A DNA stretch of 38,641 nt from Alicyclobacillus kakegawensis NBRC 103104 (GTDB lineage Bacteria > Bacillota > Bacilli > Alicyclobacillales > Alicyclobacillaceae): the NCBI RefSeq assembly GCF_001552655.1, contig NZ_BCRP01000023.1, positions 1 through 38,641 on the forward strand, in the 5' to 3' direction. Positions 1 through 8,227 of this stretch are shown piece after piece. A model generated the notes under the pieces. That model was not told where the DNA came from. It saw only the letters and a program-made list of their open reading frames with translations, and searched no databases. The position numbers and the translations under genes were made by a program. The stretch's first letter is position 1, and each line of letters starts with the position of its first letter.

Positions 1-548
1 GCCTTCCCCCTTCCTCCCGGGGAAAAGCCCCTACTGAAACTTTACACGCTCATCATTTCAGTCCGGGTCAGGTTCCAATAAGTGAGACATCTCACTGTAG
101 GCATTAGGCGATCGTGAATGGAGAGTGGACCCATTGACGCAGGACGTACTTGACCCAAGGCCTGGCCGCATGGGCCCTTGAGCGCAGGTAAGTGCACCTG
201 CAGCCACTCTTCTGCTGCCCACTGCTTGCGCATGGCAATGTCGTGCCCGTGGGAGACACTCTGCGCGGCTGCCACCCAATTCGTACGCTTTTGCTGGGTG
301 ACACCTGTACCGGTACGAAAGTCCTCCTCATTAACTCAAACCGTCATCATGCGACCCAAGGGGTCCACTCCGGATACACTCCACCGTGTTCCATGTCGCA
401 TCATTCGACGGGCCAAAAGGTGAAACACCTGTCCCTCAATAACACCTAGATTCGCGGTGGTCGTGCTCTGTCGCCCATTGTCCATTGCTCACCCGTCATA
501 ACGTTATATCGAATACAGATTATTCACCTCGAAATCATCAACATTTTA
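1..548. other. 5' region without a recognisable gene
   Basis: I see no convincing gene here. The short open frames on both strands lack ribosome binding sites and family motifs, and they overlap one another. The only structure I can point to is a perfect 6-bp inverted repeat (AGTGAG/CTCACT, 81-96) with a 4-base loop. The base composition is more even than in the operon that follows. The stretch may be decayed intergenic DNA or the far end of a neighbouring gene cut by the window. Confidence 0.5.
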
Positions 549-577
549 TTGAGAAGCGAGTAAGCCCCACATATACT
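549..577 (+). promoter_or_regulatory. sigma-A type promoter of the ssu/dsz-like operon
   Basis: A -35 box TTGAGA (549-554) and a -10 box TATACT (572-577) are separated by exactly 17 bases. Transcription would start near 584, leaving a leader of about 58 bases before ssuE. An 18-base near-palindrome at 600-617 lies just after the predicted start, where a repressor would be expected to bind. This is a pattern match and is not experimentally proven. Confidence 0.6.
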
Positions 578-599
578 CAACTTAGCTCATCGGAGTTTA

Positions 600-617
600 T
601 GGAATTCATGAATTGCA
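600..617. promoter_or_regulatory. palindrome in the ssu leader, candidate operator
   Basis: The core AATTCATGAATT (603-614) is a perfect 12-bp palindrome. It extends to 18 bases (TGG...GCA) with one mismatched pair. It sits about 16 bases downstream of the predicted transcription start and 24 bases upstream of the ssuE start codon, a typical roadblock or repressor position. The GntR/UTRA protein at 10996 is the nearest candidate ligand, but nothing in the sequence proves the pairing. Confidence 0.35.
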
Positions 618-641
618 TCGGAGAGATGAGGAGGATGCCGA

Positions 642-1193
642 ATGACCCGTATTGCTCTGGTTTCTGGAAGCCCATCGGAGCCATCCCGACTCGCGGCCGC
701 GCTGAAATGGCTCAGTGAACATTTCGAAGCCCACGGCATTGACACGCAAACCATCCTGGTTCGGGATCTGCCGCCTGAGGACTTGTTGCTTGCCAGAACC
801 CAGAGCGCAACGATTTCCCGAGTGAACCAGATCATTTTGGATGCGGATGCGGTGGTCATCGGAACTCCAATCTATAAGGCGTCGTATACCGGAGTGCTCA
901 AGGCTTACTTAGATTTACTGCCAACCGGGGCGCTGGAGAACAAGCCCGTTCTGCCGGTGGCTGTCGGCGGCACCATCGCCCATTTGTTGGCCTTGGAATA
1001 CGCGCTGAAGCCGGTTTTGTCCGTGCTGGGAGCCACAGCTTTGGAGAAGAGTGTTTTCGGGTTGGACACGCAGTTTATACGCAATGAATCGCCCGGCGGA
1101 TATGATATCGCGCCAGACCTGCAGGAACGGCTGTCCGAGGCTGTGCAAGCTCTCCTAAAGAGATTCGATCCGGTAGCTTTGCGCTTGTCGTGA
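642..1193 (+). CDS. ssuE: NAD(P)H-dependent FMN reductase SsuE
   Basis: A 183-residue flavodoxin-fold reductase that supplies free reduced FMN to flavin-dependent monooxygenases in the cytoplasm. The phosphate-binding loop SGSPSEPSR (8-16) and the [11 protein letters not shown] segment (74-84) are SsuE hallmarks. The [11 protein letters not shown] helix (about 117-126) matches the SsuE helix that carries a tyrosine insertion. The ATG start follows a GAGGAGG-like site at 629-635. It is the first gene of a long + strand operon, and ssuD begins about 65 bases downstream. No other flavin reductase is visible here, so this enzyme probably feeds the four oxygenases of the cluster. That sharing is inference; the family call is strong. 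Confidence 0.93.
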   Translation: MTRIALVSGSPSEPSRLAAALKWLSEHFEAHGIDTQTILVRDLPPEDLLLARTQSATISRVNQIILDADAVVIGTPIYKASYTGVLKAYLDLLPTGALENKPVLPVAVGGTIAHLLALEYALKPVLSVLGATALEKSVFGLDTQFIRNESPGGYDIAPDLQERLSEAVQALLKRFDPVALRLS

Positions 1194-1257
1194 GTTCGCG
1201 CCAAGAGCAGCACGGAGGACATTGAGCCAAGCAGGAGCGACGGAGGTGGATGTGTTT

Positions 1258-2424
1258 ATGGAGTTGTTTTGGTTTATCCCCACACACGGCGACGGTCGTT
1301 ATCTGGGAACCCGCCAAGGCGCGCGGGCTGTGAATCACGCGTATTGCCGCCAAATTGCACAGGCTGCAGACGAAGTTGGGTTTTCCGGTGTGTTGTTGCC
1401 GACCGGTAAGTCGTGCGAGGATGCCTGGATTGTGGCGTCTACCATTGCGCCGTTCACCAAGCGCTTGAAGTTTCTCGTGGCGGTTCGCCCAGGGTTGATG
1501 TCACCGACGTTGGCGGCACGTATGGCGGCCACGTTGGATCGGTTTTCCGACGGCAGGCTGCTCATCAATGTGGTGACCGGCGGAGATCCGGTAGAAAACG
1601 CCGGGGACGGCCTGTTTCTGCCACACGACGAGCGGTACGCCCTGACCGACGAGTTCCTGTCGGTATGGAGACGCCTCCTGTCCCAAGAAGGCAAGGTAGA
1701 TTATGCAGGCGAACGTCTGCGCATTGAGGGCGGTGAGGTACTCTATCCACCGGTGCAAAAGCCTTATCCGCCATTGTATTTTGGCGGTTCATCACCTGCG
1801 GCGATGGAAGTTGCAGCCCGGCATGTCGATGTATATCTCACCTGGGGAGAGCCACCTTCCCAAGTGGAAGAAAAAATATCCAAGGTGCGCAAGCTAGCGG
1901 AAGAGCAGGGACGGAAACTGCGGTTCGGCATCCGGCTGCACGTGATTGTTCGGGAAACCGCGGATGCGGCCTGGAAAGCTGCAGATGAACTCATCCAATA
2001 CCTGGATGACGACACGATTGCAGCGGCACAACAAATATTTGCCCGCATGGATTCCGTGGGTCAGCAGCGCATGAGTCAGCTGCATAAAGGAGACAGGTCG
2101 CACCTCGAGATCAGTCCAAACTTGTGGGCGGGCGTAGGATTGGTCAGGGGAGGCGCGGGCACGGCGCTCGTCGGTGATCCGGAAACGGTGGCGGCGCGCA
2201 TCAAGGAGTATCAAGAGCTTGGTATTGAGACCTTCATCCTCTCCGGTTATCCACACCTGGAGGAAGCATACCGGGTGGCCGAACTGTTGTTCCCTCTGCT
2301 CCCCGTTGAGAAAAGCCGCAGCGCGGATGAGCGTTCCTATATCAGTCCGTTTGGCGAAATGATTGCCAATGAGTTGATTCCGGATTCGCGCGATTCCGTC
2401 GCCTCCGGGTCGGCGACCTCATAA
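1258..2424 (+). CDS. ssuD: FMNH2-dependent alkanesulfonate monooxygenase SsuD
   Basis: A bacterial-luciferase-like (LLM) monooxygenase that cleaves C-S bonds of alkanesulfonates, releasing sulfite and an aldehyde, using FMNH2 from SsuE. The likeness to E. coli SsuD runs end to end: [15 protein letters not shown] at the N-terminus, [39 protein letters not shown] (the Arg and His of the active site), [30 protein letters not shown] and the C-terminal FGEMIAN. I chose ATG 1258 because it aligns with the family N-terminus and follows GGAGGTGG (1242-1249) at good spacing, giving 388 residues (E. coli 381). A TTG at 1222 with its own GGAGG would add 12 residues. Sulfonate specificity is a confident family call; the natural substrate is unknown. 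Confidence 0.95.
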   Translation: MELFWFIPTHGDGRYLGTRQGARAVNHAYCRQIAQAADEVGFSGVLLPTGKSCEDAWIVASTIAPFTKRLKFLVAVRPGLMSPTLAARMAATLDRFSDGRLLINVVTGGDPVENAGDGLFLPHDERYALTDEFLSVWRRLLSQEGKVDYAGERLRIEGGEVLYPPVQKPYPPLYFGGSSPAAMEVAARHVDVYLTWGEPPSQVEEKISKVRKLAEEQGRKLRFGIRLHVIVRETADAAWKAADELIQYLDDDTIAAAQQIFARMDSVGQQRMSQLHKGDRSHLEISPNLWAGVGLVRGGAGTALVGDPETVAARIKEYQELGIETFILSGYPHLEEAYRVAELLFPLLPVEKSRSADERSYISPFGEMIANELIPDSRDSVASGSATS

Positions 2425-2493
2425 GGTCCCTGTAATCAGAGAGAACAAGTCTGGGAAATGGTGTAACCGGGCGTCCAACGAGGGGGAGAATGG

Positions 2494-3510
2494 ATGAGAA
2501 TACGGAAAGACGTTGTGCGGACGGCTGCAGTCGTTCTGATGACGGCGCTGGCAACCGCCGCTTGCTCTCCAAGCAACACAGGCAACAGTACCCAGACATC
2601 CGCACAAAATAAGCACCTTCCGAAGGTGATCCGGCTGGATTACGCTTACTACTCTCCTTTGAGCTTGGTGCTGAAGAGCCAGGGCTGGGCAGACCAAACG
2701 TTTGCCAAGGAAGGAATCAAGGTGCAATGGGTTTTGGACCAGGGGAGCAATACAGCGATTCAGTATCTGGACAGCAACAGCATTGATTTCGGAACGACCG
2801 CAGGAGGAGCGGCTGTGGTGGCGGCCGCCAAGGGATCACCGATTGAAGGGGTATACGTGGCCTCCAAGCCGGAATGGACGGCCTTGGTGGTCAATAAAGA
2901 CTCAGACATTCATAGCGTTGCCGACTTAAAGGGGAAGACCGTGGCTGCCACGCTGGGGACGGATCCATACATTTTTCTGGTCCGGGCCCTTAAACAAGCC
3001 GGGCTATCCGTGAATGACGTAAAGATTGTGAATCTCCAACACAACAATGGCGCCGACGCATTGTTGAGGCACCAGGTGGATGCTTGGGCAGGACTGGATC
3101 CCTACATGGCCAAGCTGCAAGTCCAGGACGGAGCGAAATTGATCTATCGCAACCCAAATTATAATTCCTACTGCGTTTTGAACGTGCGGGACAATTTCGC
3201 CAAGACGTATCCTGACGCCGTGCGGCAAGTCTTGGAGTTGTATGAAAGGGCCAGGACATGGACAAAATCCCATCCGCAACAGGCGTTGAAGATCGTGGAA
3301 CAGGACGCCAATCTGCAGCCTTCTGTGGCCAAGGTGGTTATGGACCGGAATGATTTTATAGATCCAGTCCCATCAGAGGCGGAGCGTCAGACCTTGGTGG
3401 AGACGGGACAAGTTCTCCAGCAGTCGAACATCATTCCGAAGAGCGCAGACGTTAAACAGGTGGTTGCCAAGTATCTTCAGCCTCAGTTTGCGCAGCAGGT
3501 CGTCAAGTGA
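2494..3510 (+). CDS. ssuA: aliphatic sulfonate ABC transporter substrate-binding lipoprotein (SsuA-like)
   Basis: A 338-residue solute receptor of the SsuA/TauA/ThiY (NMT1-like) type. It has an N-terminal signal peptide with a lipobox (ATAAC, Cys23) followed by a Ser/Asn/Thr-rich linker, so it is expected to be anchored outside the membrane. The family pattern is clear: a first strand YAYYSPLSLVLKSQG, IDFGTTAGGAAVVAAAKG, VADLKGKTVAATLGT and HQVDAWAGLDPYMAKLQ. The GGGGGAG site at 2482-2488 precedes ATG 2494. It lies between ssuD and the permease gene, which points to a sulfonate or other organosulfur anion as ligand. Related receptors bind nitrate, taurine or thiamine precursors, so substrate assignment relies on context. 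Confidence 0.85.
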   Translation: MRIRKDVVRTAAVVLMTALATAACSPSNTGNSTQTSAQNKHLPKVIRLDYAYYSPLSLVLKSQGWADQTFAKEGIKVQWVLDQGSNTAIQYLDSNSIDFGTTAGGAAVVAAAKGSPIEGVYVASKPEWTALVVNKDSDIHSVADLKGKTVAATLGTDPYIFLVRALKQAGLSVNDVKIVNLQHNNGADALLRHQVDAWAGLDPYMAKLQVQDGAKLIYRNPNYNSYCVLNVRDNFAKTYPDAVRQVLELYERARTWTKSHPQQALKIVEQDANLQPSVAKVVMDRNDFIDPVPSEAERQTLVETGQVLQQSNIIPKSADVKQVVAKYLQPQFAQQVVK

Positions 3511-3547
3511 GGATGAGATGGGAGCTATTGGATGGGGGAGGGCTCGT

Positions 3548-4390
3548 ATGTCGGTTTCACCATCCGCCCGGAGACTGGTGCAGAGAATTCTGGTCGGCAT
3601 TGTGATTCCCGTTGTGGTCGTGGTTCTGTGGCAAGTTCTCTGTCAACACGGTGTGTTCCCGTCCGATCTGCTGCCGGCACCCAGTGCCATTTGCCAGGCA
3701 TTCGTGGCCATGGGCAGCAACGGAACTCTTTGGGCTGATGTGGATGCGACATGTGTCCGGCTCGTCCTAGGGTTTGTGTTTGGTGCTTTGGCGGGGCTTG
3801 TTCTGGGCGCATTGGTCGGTTTTTTCGAAACGCTCGAATGGCTGATTGACCCGATGATCCAATCCGTGCGATCCGTCCCATCGCTTGCATGGGTCCCCTT
3901 GTTCATCCTTTGGATGGGCATTGGTGAGGGCTCAAAGATCACGCTGATTGCCGTAGGTGTCTTTTTTCCCGTGTATTTAGCCACGATGAACGGCATTCGA
4001 TACGTGGACAGGAAACTGCTTGAAGTCGGTCAAGTGTTTCGGTTTCCCCGGTGGAAATTGATTTGGCGCATCACCATTCCCAGCAGTTTGCCGGCTATTT
4101 TCACCGGGCTTCGGGCGGGGTTAGGGCTCGGGTGGATGTTTGTGGTCGCGGCGGAACTGATGGGGGCCAGTCAGGGATTGGGCTACTTATTGGAGACCGG
4201 ACAAAACACGTATGCCCCGGAGTTGATAGTGGGCAGCATCGTTCTCTTTGCCATTCTGGGCAAGGTCTCGGACGGCATTTTGCGTGTTTTGGAGCGAAGG
4301 TTGTTGCACTGGCATGACAGCTTTGGCAACCGCGAGACTGGATGGCCGCAGACACGGGGTTCGCTGGACACGCAAGCACCAGGGCACTAG
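3548..4390 (+). CDS. ssuC: aliphatic sulfonate ABC transporter permease (SsuC)
   Basis: An inner-membrane permease of 280 residues from ATG 3548, which has a GGGGGAGG site 6 bases upstream. An earlier in-frame ATG (3464) would overlap ssuA by about 45 bases and adds a non-conserved N-terminus. Six hydrophobic segments are visible, beginning with VGIVIPVVVVVLWQVL. The cytoplasmic EAA-type loop is EVGQVFRFPRWKLIWRITIP, followed by SSLPAIFTGLRAGLGLGW. The PSLAWVPLFILWMGIGEGSK segment is typical of the SsuC/TauC/NrtB group. It lies between the binding protein and the ATPase and completes an SsuABC importer. Confidence 0.9.
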   Translation: MSVSPSARRLVQRILVGIVIPVVVVVLWQVLCQHGVFPSDLLPAPSAICQAFVAMGSNGTLWADVDATCVRLVLGFVFGALAGLVLGALVGFFETLEWLIDPMIQSVRSVPSLAWVPLFILWMGIGEGSKITLIAVGVFFPVYLATMNGIRYVDRKLLEVGQVFRFPRWKLIWRITIPSSLPAIFTGLRAGLGLGWMFVVAAELMGASQGLGYLLETGQNTYAPELIVGSIVLFAILGKVSDGILRVLERRLLHWHDSFGNRETGWPQTRGSLDTQAPGH

Positions 4391-4401
4391 GGGGATGGTG
4401 C

Positions 4402-5232
4402 ATGCTGGAAATTCGTGAGTTGACCAAAGTATTCAAGAACGGGAAGGTTGCCTTTGAGGACATATCTTTCCGCGTCGGGCCTGGGGACATTGTCGGCATC
4501 CTGGGGCCAAGTGGGTGCGGGAAGAGCACGTTGCTACGTGTCATCGCGGGCTTGGAGCAGGCCGAATCGGGAGTAGTGAGTTTTTACGGCCAGCAGGCGG
4601 GCAGCCAAATCCAAGATGCGGTGGGCGTGATTTTCCAGGAGCCGAGGCTCATGCCATGGTTGACGGTCTTGGACAATGTTTCATTCGGTCTCCAGGCTTC
4701 GAGGAAAACCAGGCATCAAGAAGCTTCGGCAATTTTGGAAAAAGTAGGCTTGCGGGGGTATGAATTGTTTTACCCTCGCCAGTTATCCGGTGGGATGGCG
4801 CAACGCGTTGCGATTGCCAGGGCCTTGGTCGCGTCCCCGGACATTTTGCTGTTGGATGAGCCGTTCAGTGCGTTGGATGCGTTCACGCGGATGCAGCTGC
4901 AAGACCTGTTATTGGAGATTTGGGCAGAGAACCGCTGCACGTTGCTGTTGGTCACCCATGACATTGACGAAGCGCTCTATCTCTGCAACACCATCGTCGT
5001 TATGCAAGGGCAACCGGGGCGTGTGGCGGAGGTGGTCACTCTGCCTGCGGACAGGCTTCACACCCGAGACCTGGAGTCGCTGGCAGACGTGAAGAAATCT
5101 ATCTTCAATATTTTGAAGTTGCAGGGGGCCAGTCTGGCATCCAGGCAGAGTCGAACCGCACCCCAGTCCACAGGTTCGTCTCTGACCGTTTCGGAACCTA
5201 TCCCGTCGAATACAACGTCTGGAGGAATGTAA
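4402..5232 (+). CDS. ssuB: sulfonate ABC transporter ATP-binding protein (SsuB)
   Basis: A 276-residue ABC ATPase that powers SsuC. It has Walker A GPSGCGKST (35-43), a Q-loop at about residue 79 (FQEPRLMPW), signature LSGGMAQR (128-135), Walker B ILLLDEP (148-154), the D-loop SALD and an H-loop histidine in VTHDIDEA. FQEPRLMPW is typical of the NrtD/SsuB/TauB subgroup. ATG 4402 follows GGGGGATGG immediately after the ssuC stop, so translation is probably coupled. The last 40 or so residues are Ser/Thr-rich and not conserved, a common tail in this group. Confidence 0.92.
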   Translation: MLEIRELTKVFKNGKVAFEDISFRVGPGDIVGILGPSGCGKSTLLRVIAGLEQAESGVVSFYGQQAGSQIQDAVGVIFQEPRLMPWLTVLDNVSFGLQASRKTRHQEASAILEKVGLRGYELFYPRQLSGGMAQRVAIARALVASPDILLLDEPFSALDAFTRMQLQDLLLEIWAENRCTLLLVTHDIDEALYLCNTIVVMQGQPGRVAEVVTLPADRLHTRDLESLADVKKSIFNILKLQGASLASRQSRTAPQSTGSSLTVSEPIPSNTTSGGM

Positions 5233-5238
5233 ATCGCC

Positions 5239-6675
5239 ATGGACAGGGGACAGCGCTTTCTGGCCAGTCTGCGCGACGGCCGAAACGTTTGGCTGGACGG
5301 TCAACGGGTGCCGGATGTCACAAAGCATCCGGCTTTCACGGGAACGCTTCGTACCATTTCACGCTTGTTCAATACCTTGGATACCCCAGGTATTCAAGAG
5401 CAGATTGGATTCGTGAGTCCGCGGTCGGGGAGTTATGTTCACAACGCGTTTCTGGTGCCCAAAAGCCAGGAAGATTTGGGCCGCCGCACGGCGGCGTTTG
5501 CACATTGGGCCGAGCAAACCCAAGGTGTAATGAGCCGCTTGTCCGACTATGCCAGGTCGATGGTGACCGGATGGTATGCAGTACGCGAGGCGTTCGCCGC
5601 GGATGATCCGCACTTTGTCGAGAAAATCACCCGGTACTACGAAACGGCCAGAGACGAAGACCGGTTCTTGACCACCGCCCTGCTCGATCCCCAAATCAAT
5701 CGAGCCAAGCGAATCGACGACGAGAATCCCGATGCGGTGTTGCGTATTGTACGGGAGAATTCGGATGGCGTGGTTGTCCGTGGGGCCAAAATGATTGCTA
5801 CGGCCGCGCCTTATACGCACGACTTTTTGATCTTCCCTTTTTACCACGTGGATGCGGCCCATCCTGAATACGCGCATGCCCTCATTGTGCCCGCCAACCT
5901 TCAGGGCCTTCATATTGTCTGCAGGGAGTCATTCGCGTCGGCGGACACGGAACAGCATCCGCTCAGCAGTCGATATGACGAGATGGACGCCGTGCTGATC
6001 TTTGACGACGTCCTGGTACCGTGGGAGCGCGTGTTGCTGAAGAACAACCCAGACGCAGTGTGGCGGCTTAGGCAAAACACTTCGGCGAACGCTCTGGCAT
6101 TCCATCAAACCGTTGTTCGGGCGGTGGCCAAACTCCGGTTTGTGACGGGGGTCGCCTGCGCCGTGGCGGAGGCGATTGGGGTCAACGGATTTCTCCACGT
6201 CCAGGAGAAACTGGGGGAGCTGTTGACCCAGGTTGACACCCTGCAGGCTCTCGTCACGGCTTCTGAAGTGTACTCCTATCTCGATGAATTTGGCAACCAG
6301 ATTCCGGCCATCGGGTATCTGGAAACAGCCCGCAACCTTAACAGTCGATACTATCCGCGTGCAATCGAGATTTTGCAGCAAGTCGGAGCCGGCGGATTCA
6401 TGCAGGTGCCATCACGCGCCTCTGCTTACGAAGGAACGGTGTCTGATCTGATTGACAAGTACTTCGCTGGAGCTACTGTGCCCGCGAGTGCCAAGATCAA
6501 GCTATTTCAACTTGGGTGGGACCTTATCGGCAGTCAGCTGGGTGCTCGGCACCAGCTGTATGAACGGTACTACGCGGGTGATCCGGTACGCATGTATGCC
6601 AATCAGTACCTTCATGCGGACAAGCGGCCATACACCCAGCCGGTGTGGGATCTCATCCGCCAGTCTGAGGCGTGA
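5239..6675 (+). CDS. hpaB: 4-hydroxyphenylacetate 3-hydroxylase-family FADH2 monooxygenase
   Basis: A 478-residue oxygenase of the HpaB/PvcC family, the usual length. Members use free FADH2 or FMNH2 to ortho-hydroxylate phenols such as 4-hydroxyphenylacetate, chlorophenols or coumarate. Visible features are the N-terminal segment before DVTKHPAF, the central ACAD-like beta domain (residues about 150-270, with MIATAAPYTHDFLIFPF and DAVLIFDDVLVPWERVLL) and the helical C-terminus with QVGAGGFMQVPSRA. GGAGGAA lies at 5221-5227, 12 bases before the ATG, and the gene starts 6 bases after ssuB. No HpaC reductase is present, so SsuE is the likely flavin source. A phenolic intermediate of organosulfur breakdown is a reasonable but unproven substrate. 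Confidence 0.85.
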   Translation: MDRGQRFLASLRDGRNVWLDGQRVPDVTKHPAFTGTLRTISRLFNTLDTPGIQEQIGFVSPRSGSYVHNAFLVPKSQEDLGRRTAAFAHWAEQTQGVMSRLSDYARSMVTGWYAVREAFAADDPHFVEKITRYYETARDEDRFLTTALLDPQINRAKRIDDENPDAVLRIVRENSDGVVVRGAKMIATAAPYTHDFLIFPFYHVDAAHPEYAHALIVPANLQGLHIVCRESFASADTEQHPLSSRYDEMDAVLIFDDVLVPWERVLLKNNPDAVWRLRQNTSANALAFHQTVVRAVAKLRFVTGVACAVAEAIGVNGFLHVQEKLGELLTQVDTLQALVTASEVYSYLDEFGNQIPAIGYLETARNLNSRYYPRAIEILQQVGAGGFMQVPSRASAYEGTVSDLIDKYFAGATVPASAKIKLFQLGWDLIGSQLGARHQLYERYYAGDPVRMYANQYLHADKRPYTQPVWDLIRQSEA

Positions 6676-6749
6676 GGGCCGGTCCAGGTCGACGGCTCCG
6701 CAGCAACGACGGTCGACTGGTTCCCGTCCGGCAAGGAGTGAGCACAGGG

Positions 6750-8120
6750 ATGAAGCACGACAGGATCTATCTCAACGCCTTTGTGATGAATTGCGTAAGT
6801 CACCAATCTCCAGGGCTCTGGACGCATCCGTCGGACCAAGGATACCGCTATACGGATATCGATTTCTGGGCCGAATTGGCCCAGACATTGGAGCGCGGTC
6901 GGTTTGACGCCGTGTTTTTGGCGGACGTACTGGGAGTGTATGACGTCTATCAAGGCTCGCGGGATGCAGCAGTTCGGCATGCCGCTCAGGTCCCGCTCAA
7001 TGATCCGATGCTGATTGTGCCGGTCATGGCGCAGGTCACAACCCGTTTAGGTTTTGGTGTCACGGCATCAGTCAGTTATGAGCCTCCTTATCTATTCGCA
7101 CGCCGGATGTCCACGCTGGATCACTTGACCAAGGGGCGAGTGGGCTGGAATATCGTGACTTCCTACTTGGACAGTGCAGCGCGCAACCTGGGCCTCCAGC
7201 GACAGATGGATCACGATGCCCGTTATGACATCGCCGAGGAATACCTTGAGGTTTGCTACAAGCTCTGGGAAGGCAGCTGGGAAGACGATGCTGTCGTGCG
7301 GGATCGCAGGCGGGGGGTCTACGCGGAACCCGATAAGGTGCATGCCATTGGACACCATGGCACCTATTTCACTGTTCCCGGAATCCATCTTTGCGAGCCC
7401 TCTCCCCAGCGCACGCCGGTGTTGTACCAGGCGGGGGTGTCCAGGCGCGGGCGCGCGTTCGCGGCACGCCACGCAGAGTGTGTGTTCATCATTGCACCGA
7501 CCTTGGCCATGGCCAAGACCTATGTGCAGTCTATCCGGGCGGAGGCAGAAAAGATTGGCCGAGACCCGTCGCAAATCCGCGTTTTTTCCATGTTCACACC
7601 CATTGTTGGCCGGACCCAGGCGGAGGCGGAAGAAAAGTACCTGGATTACATCCAACACGCAAGCTACGAGGGGGCGCTCGCCCTGTACGGGGGATGGAGC
7701 GGTCTGGACCTTTCCAAATACGGGCCGTCGGAGCCACTGCAATATGTCCGCAGTGACGCCATTCACTCAGCGGTGGAAGTCTTTACGAAAATGGATCCGG
7801 ACCGTCAGTGGACCGTGGAGGAAATCGCCCGGTTTATCGGAATTGGCGGCCGGGGACCTGTGTTCGTGGGCACTGCCGACCGGATTGCCGACGAGATGAA
7901 AGCCTGGGTGGACGAAGCGGGCGTGGACGGATTCAATGTCGCGTATGCCGTCATACCCGGGACGTTTGTGGATTTTGTCGACATGGTCGTCCCCACGCTC
8001 CAGAGGAGGGGGCTCGTATGGAACGATTATGCGTTCGACACGCTGCGGGGCAACCTGTACGGCGGTCGTCCGTACTTGCCTGACGACCATCCCGGGAGAC
8101 AAGTGCAGGTGAGAAACTAG
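6750..8120 (+). CDS. DszA/NtaA/SnaA-type FMNH2-dependent monooxygenase
   Basis: A 456-residue luciferase-like monooxygenase of the NtaA/SnaA/DszA branch. From memory of Rhodococcus DszA (about 453 residues), the resemblance covers the whole chain: LERGRFDAVFLAD, YEPPYLFARRMSTLDHLTKGRV, WNIVTS, HDARYD, EEYLEVCYKLW, VLYQAGVSRRGRAFAARHAE, FVGTADRIADE and PTLQRRGL. DszA opens dibenzothiophene sulfone; other members attack nitrilotriacetate, EDTA, or S-substituted cysteines. ATG 6750 follows AAGGAG (6734-6739). Upstream in-frame codons overlap hpaB and are not family-like. The presence of a DszC-like gene two genes downstream favours a sulfone-cleaving role. Substrate unknown. Confidence 0.88.
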   Translation: MKHDRIYLNAFVMNCVSHQSPGLWTHPSDQGYRYTDIDFWAELAQTLERGRFDAVFLADVLGVYDVYQGSRDAAVRHAAQVPLNDPMLIVPVMAQVTTRLGFGVTASVSYEPPYLFARRMSTLDHLTKGRVGWNIVTSYLDSAARNLGLQRQMDHDARYDIAEEYLEVCYKLWEGSWEDDAVVRDRRRGVYAEPDKVHAIGHHGTYFTVPGIHLCEPSPQRTPVLYQAGVSRRGRAFAARHAECVFIIAPTLAMAKTYVQSIRAEAEKIGRDPSQIRVFSMFTPIVGRTQAEAEEKYLDYIQHASYEGALALYGGWSGLDLSKYGPSEPLQYVRSDAIHSAVEVFTKMDPDRQWTVEEIARFIGIGGRGPVFVGTADRIADEMKAWVDEAGVDGFNVAYAVIPGTFVDFVDMVVPTLQRRGLVWNDYAFDTLRGNLYGGRPYLPDDHPGRQVQVRN

Positions 8121-8152
8121 CGCTTTTTGGGAGGAGAGGCCAAGCGAAGCGG

Positions 8153-8193
8153 TGCCCCTTTTTACTCCCTTGCTGTCCAAGGGCAACGGGGCA
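8153..8193 (+). other. nested hairpin in the dszA-like/atoE-like intergenic region
   Basis: An outer stem TGCCCC (8153-8158)/GGGGCA (8188-8193) encloses an inner stem CCCTTG (8167-8172)/CAAGGG (8178-8183) with a 5-base loop. No T-run follows, so it is not a standard terminator. It lies about 23 bases upstream of the next ribosome binding site. It may stabilise a processed mRNA end or tune read-through into the transporter gene. Confidence 0.4.
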
Positions 8194-8227
8194 TGCATAA
8201 GGCCGCGGGTGTCCGGAAGGAGGCATA

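Noticed and set aside
178-449. Short + strand frames in the 5' region
   Set aside because: They overlap in two frames, lack ribosome binding sites and resemble no family.
1222-1257. TTG 1222 as the start of SsuD
   Set aside because: The extra 12 residues do not match the SsuD N-terminus, and ATG 1258 has its own well-spaced GGAGGTGG.
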